Assembly (NCBI GenBank): GCA_017998495.1
Contig: JAGOCY010000042.1
Location: 1 to 8,450, forward strand
Origin: Corallincola sp.
GTDB lineage: Bacteria > Pseudomonadota > Gammaproteobacteria > Enterobacterales > Neiellaceae
Direction: 5' to 3'
DNA length: 8,450 nucleotides
A program made the translations under genes and the position numbers. Position 1 is the first letter of the stretch, and the number at the start of each line of letters is the position of its first letter. Shown here one piece after another: positions 5,627-8,450 of the stretch. Under the pieces are notes generated by a model. It saw only the letters and a list, made by a program, of their open reading frames with translations, searched no databases and had not been told where the DNA came from.

Positions 5627-6205
5627 ATGAGATCAGCGCTTGACTGTATCGGCCGCGAACCGAGCGCCCAACAACGCCAACAACTGGCCGAGCTGGCCAC
5701 CCCGTTGCAGCTGTGGCAGGCCCCCACTCTGAACCAATGGGCGGAGGCGGTCATGGCCTATCAAGGGCAGCTGCTGGTGGCCGCCGACTGCTGCTGGCCG
5801 TTGCCGCCCCATCAATCTCTGCCATTGCCTGCGGCCATGGCGCCGACGGCGGCGCCGGCAGCAGCAGACGCAGATGAGGCGCTGGATCTGGCCCTATTGG
5901 CCGATTATCGCGACATGCTGGGTGATGAAACCCTGAGCCGCATGCTGGGGCTGCTGCGCCAGCATCTGCCCGCTTACCTGCAACAGCTGGGGCAGGCCTG
6001 GGCCGATGGCGATGAGCTGGCGTTGCGCCGTGCCGCCCACACCCTCAAAGGGTCGCTGGCGACGGTCGGCCTCAAACGCCTGCGCAACTGTGCTGAGGTG
6101 CTCCAGACCGCCGCTGCGGGCCCGCAGCAGCAGGCCGCTCTGACGACGCTGCTGCAGTGGTGCGGCCGTGATTTGGCCCTGCTTAGCCAGCGTCTGCCGG
6201 GCTGA
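5627..6205 (+). CDS. Stand-alone HPt phosphotransfer protein
   Basis: A 192-residue protein. Residues 86-190 form an HPt four-helix domain with the signature [17 protein letters not shown] (136-152); H138 is the phospho-acceptor. HPt proteins shuttle phosphate between receiver domains of hybrid kinases and response regulators, which suits the adjacent ArcA-like regulator. Residues 1-65 are not recognised, and 66-84 are a Pro/Ala-rich linker. There are no membrane segments, so it is cytoplasmic. The ATG at 5627 has AGGGG 5 nt upstream; the in-frame GTG at 5612 has no ribosome-binding site. The gene ends inside the response-regulator gene on the other strand. Shewanella HptA, a free HPt that replaces the ArcB HPt domain, is a precedent for such a protein serving an Arc-type regulator. 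Confidence 0.88.
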   Translation: MRSALDCIGREPSAQQRQQLAELATPLQLWQAPTLNQWAEAVMAYQGQLLVAADCCWPLPPHQSLPLPAAMAPTAAPAAADADEALDLALLADYRDMLGDETLSRMLGLLRQHLPAYLQQLGQAWADGDELALRRAAHTLKGSLATVGLKRLRNCAEVLQTAAAGPQQQAALTTLLQWCGRDLALLSQRLPG

Positions 6206-6923
6206 CCGGCTGCAATGAGCCGCTGAAGCGATAGCCTTCACCGTGCACGGTATCGACCAGCTCCGGCGTGCCTGGTATCGACTCGAAGTGTTTGCGTAGC
6301 CGGCGAATGGTGACATCGACGGTGCGATCATGGGGTTGTTGTACCCGTCCGGCCATCTCCATCAGCAGGGCATCGCGGCTGAACACCTTGCCCGGCGCTG
6401 ACAGCAGCAGGCGTAAGGCGCGGAACTCACTGCGCGGCAAGCGGATCGGGCTGCCTTGGGGCGGGATCAGGCGGCGGCTGTCGTTATCCAGCAACCAGCC
6501 ATTGAACTGATATCGCGGTGTTTCGTCTTTGTGCTGGGGCGGGGTACGAACCCGGCTCAGCAGATTACGGGCGCGAATCGCCAGTTCGCGCGGGTTAAAC
6601 GGCTTGGTCAGATAGTGGTCGGCACCGATCTCCAGACCGAGAATGCGATCCACATCGTTATCGCGCCCGGTCAGAAAGATCAGCCCCATTTCGGCATTGG
6701 CTTTGGTGCGCACTTCGCGCGCCAGCAGCAGGCCGTTCTTGCCCGGCAGGTTGATGTCCATGATCAGCAGATCGATCGGTTGCTCGGTCAGCTGTTGGTA
6801 CATCTCATCGCCGTTGGCCGCTTCAGCCACACGGTAGCCTTCGCCCTCAAACAGGGCGCGCAGGGTGGCGCGGGTAACCGCTTCATCTTCGACAATCAGA
6901 ATGGTAGCGCTGGCTGGACTCAT
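6183..6923 (-). CDS. OmpR-type response regulator, ArcA/TorR-like
   Basis: A 246-residue DNA-binding response regulator. The receiver (about 6-125) has acidic pocket E12/D13, phospho-acceptor D56 in [14 protein letters not shown]85 and K107, so it looks phosphorylatable. The winged helix (about 135-238) has LPRSEFRAL, then [18 protein letters not shown] and HGEGYRFSG. Long blocks match ArcA ([39 protein letters not shown]), closer than to TorR. Differences across the N-terminus and an H at 103 in GADHY, where ArcA has GADDY, argue for a paralogue rather than the orthologous ArcA. It lies 99 bp downstream of the pseudokinase gene on the same strand, probably in one operon. The ATG at 6921-6923 has only a distant GGAG (12 nt), and an in-frame stop lies just upstream. 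Target genes are unknown. Confidence 0.9.
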   Translation of the reverse strand: MSPASATILIVEDEAVTRATLRALFEGEGYRVAEAANGDEMYQQLTEQPIDLLIMDINLPGKNGLLLAREVRTKANAEMGLIFLTGRDNDVDRILGLEIGADHYLTKPFNPRELAIRARNLLSRVRTPPQHKDETPRYQFNGWLLDNDSRRLIPPQGSPIRLPRSEFRALRLLLSAPGKVFSRDALLMEMAGRVQQPHDRTVDVTIRRLRKHFESIPGTPELVDTVHGEGYRFSGSLQPVSPADAG

Positions 6924-7022
6924 GGTTTGGCTTGGCTCCGTTGATGCTAACTACCGGCCACCGAGGCCCGACTTCCGCATCTCACTGGCGTCGTTATGGC
7001 TAGGATAAGACAGTTTCATCAT

Positions 7023-8450
7023 TCACAGCGCGTTAACACCGTTGCTACGCATCGGGATGGTGATCCGGATCGCGCTGTCCTCAAAATCCAGCTCGCCGCC
7101 CAGTAGCTGCCTGACTCGGCGGGCCAGCTGGGTGGCCCAAGCCTGATCGAACTCATCGACGCCGGTGCCCCCGGCCAATAGCCGGCGCTGGGCACTGGTG
7201 AGGGTCAGCGGCAGTTGCAACCGCAGACGCAGGCTGCTGTCAGCCACCGTCAGCCGCAGCTGAAACGGACCTGAGCTGGCATGGACAATGCCAAACAGGG
7301 CCAGCAGCACCAGACCCAGTTGCGCCTCATCCAGCCCTAACTGGGCATCGTCGACACGGCAGTCGAGGCTGAGCAGCGGCTGGCGCAGGCGCAGCGCGTC
7401 AACGGCGGTGGCGACCAGGGCGCGACTGTCGCAGTGCTGTGGGTGGTCGGTAAGTCTCAGATCGCGGGCGCTGGCGGCCGCCTGCCGACACCAGCGCAGT
7501 AGCTGCGGCAGTAGGCTGGGTTGGTGGCGGTTGGCCAGCTCCAGCAGAAGCAGCAGCTCTTCCAGTTCGATCAGGGCAAACAGCAGGGCGGGCGGGGCGC
7601 TTGCCTGCTGCTGCTGGTTAAGCAGCTGGGCCTGATAGCGGTGTTGTTGTTCCAGCGCTGTCAGCAGGTCGGCGTTAGCCTCACGCAGCGCCGCCGTGCG
7701 CTGGTTGACCTGCTGCTCCAGGCTGTCGTTGAGTTGGCGGATCTGCTGTTCGGCCTCCTGCTGGCGGGCCAGCTGGCGCTCTACCCGCTCCAGTACGGTG
7801 TTGAAAGTCGATGACAGCACCTGCAGCTCCTGCAGGTGCAGGGTGGGGGCGCGCAGCGAGAAGTCGCGGGTCTGAGCTACCCGCTGGGCAACCGCCGCCA
7901 GGCTCTCCAGCGGCTGGCTGATGCGGCGCTGCTGGCGCAACGCCAGCAGCAGGGCCACGGTCAGCGCCAGCAGCAGGCTGAGCAGGCCCACAGTAATGCT
8001 GCTGGTCAGCTGGCGGCTGAGGCTGGCGGTCGTTAGGCGCAGGTAGAGCTGGCCGATCTCTTCGCCATCGAACATTACTTTGTGGCTGATCTGTACCTGC
8101 TCTCCGTCCAGTTGCCCTTGTCTGAGTTCGGCCAGCGCAGAGGTTTCCGACCAGACCGGGACGGTACCGGCACGATGATAGGCGGCGAAGGGGTGCAGAC
8201 TGTCGCTACTGCGGTCGCGTTTGAAGATCTGGGCGCTGTCGACATCGGCGACACTGGCGAGGGCTACCAGCCGCCGCTCTTCGGCGGCGGCATCGTCAAA
8301 CAGCAGGGCGGTGCCGGCATTGGCGGCGGTCATCTCGGCCAGCACCCGGGCCTGGGTCAGGAGTGCCTGTTGCTGCTGGCGGCTGTAGGCCAGGTACTGG
8401 ACCCCCAGGCCGATGAGCAGGGCGACGGTGGCCACCAGCATCATTGACAG
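7023..8450 (-). CDS. Membrane sensor with degenerate kinase core (pseudokinase), cut by right edge
   Basis: 475 residues are visible; the N-terminus is outside the window because the frame stays open (Leu-Ser) past the Met codons at 8439-8444. Counting the Met at 8444 as 1: TM1 is about 1-19, a CHASE8-like periplasmic domain about 24-147 (includes AGTALLFDDAAAEERRLVAL), TM2 about 148-170, HAMP 171-224, and a Gln/Leu-rich coiled coil 222-280. The region after the coil aligns with HisKA/HATPase order but lacks the key residues. Where a kinase has HE.RTPL or HEINNPL there is IELEELLLL (292-300). The N box is LLALFGIVHA (380-389), with no Asn. The G1 and G2 glycine motifs are absent, although a relic LLGGELDFEDSAIRITIP (447-464) remains. 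The domains fit a sensor kinase but the enzyme core should not bind ATP or autophosphorylate. It probably signals by protein contact. Confidence 0.85.
   Translation of the reverse strand: MSMMLVATVALLIGLGVQYLAYSRQQQQALLTQARVLAEMTAANAGTALLFDDAAAEERRLVALASVADVDSAQIFKRDRSSDSLHPFAAYHRAGTVPVWSETSALAELRQGQLDGEQVQISHKVMFDGEEIGQLYLRLTTASLSRQLTSSITVGLLSLLLALTVALLLALRQQRRISQPLESLAAVAQRVAQTRDFSLRAPTLHLQELQVLSSTFNTVLERVERQLARQQEAEQQIRQLNDSLEQQVNQRTAALREANADLLTALEQQHRYQAQLLNQQQQASAPPALLFALIELEELLLLLELANRHQPSLLPQLLRWCRQAAASARDLRLTDHPQHCDSRALVATAVDALRLRQPLLSLDCRVDDAQLGLDEAQLGLVLLALFGIVHASSGPFQLRLTVADSSLRLRLQLPLTLTSAQRRLLAGGTGVDEFDQAWATQLARRVRQLLGGELDFEDSAIRITIPMRSNGVNAL

Noticed and set aside
6456..6944. 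162-codon plus-strand open frame
   Set aside because: It is antisense to the response regulator, whose conserved motifs define the coding strand.

Overview
The window looks like chromosomal DNA of a GC-rich gammaproteobacterium. The evidence is an ArcA-like response regulator, a FolE2-type GTP cyclohydrolase, dense gene packing with good Shine-Dalgarno sites, and a near-consensus CRP-type site. An Aeromonadales origin is a guess from overall gene character, not a demonstrated assignment. There are no tRNA or rRNA genes, no transposase, no phage gene and no CRISPR array; nothing points to recent transfer.

Left part (1-2964). A minus-strand gene fragment runs off the left edge; it looks like the N-terminus of a membrane protein. 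Next is a 497-residue minus-strand ATP-grasp protein of the RimK-like family with an extra N-terminal domain. Divergent from it is a 371-residue fusion of a GNAT acetyltransferase with a C39/papain-like peptidase domain. Together the pair suggests one peptide-modifying pathway: a ligase that adds amino acids, plus an acetyltransferase/protease that trims or caps. The substrate is unknown.

Middle part (2965-4537). A secreted PEBP/YbhB-type protein is translationally coupled through an ATGA overlap to a short secretin-like protein. The latter has a signal peptide, a NolW-like domain, a low-complexity linker and the tail of a secretin domain, and is much shorter than a true secretin. A 30-bp direct-repeat array follows in the convergent gap, and its last copy contains the folE2 stop codon inside a perfect inverted repeat.

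folE2 control region (4527-5626). folE2 (minus strand) makes dihydroneopterin triphosphate for folate and related pterins. Its upstream region has a good sigma70-type promoter, a perfect 8+8 inverted repeat over the -10 and start point, and a near-consensus CRP-like half-palindrome just upstream of the -35. That site is also upstream of the divergent HPt gene.

Right part (5627-8450). This is a split signalling locus: a stand-alone HPt protein (plus strand), an ArcA/TorR-family response regulator (minus strand, overlapping the HPt gene tail to tail by 23 nt), and a membrane sensor (minus strand, cut by the right edge). The sensor has the architecture of a histidine kinase but has lost the phospho-acceptor histidine and the ATP-binding N, G1 and G2 motifs. 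The regulator and HPt retain their phosphorylation residues. The sensor is therefore probably a pseudokinase, and phosphate would have to come from another kinase in the cell. This is the most unusual thing in the window.
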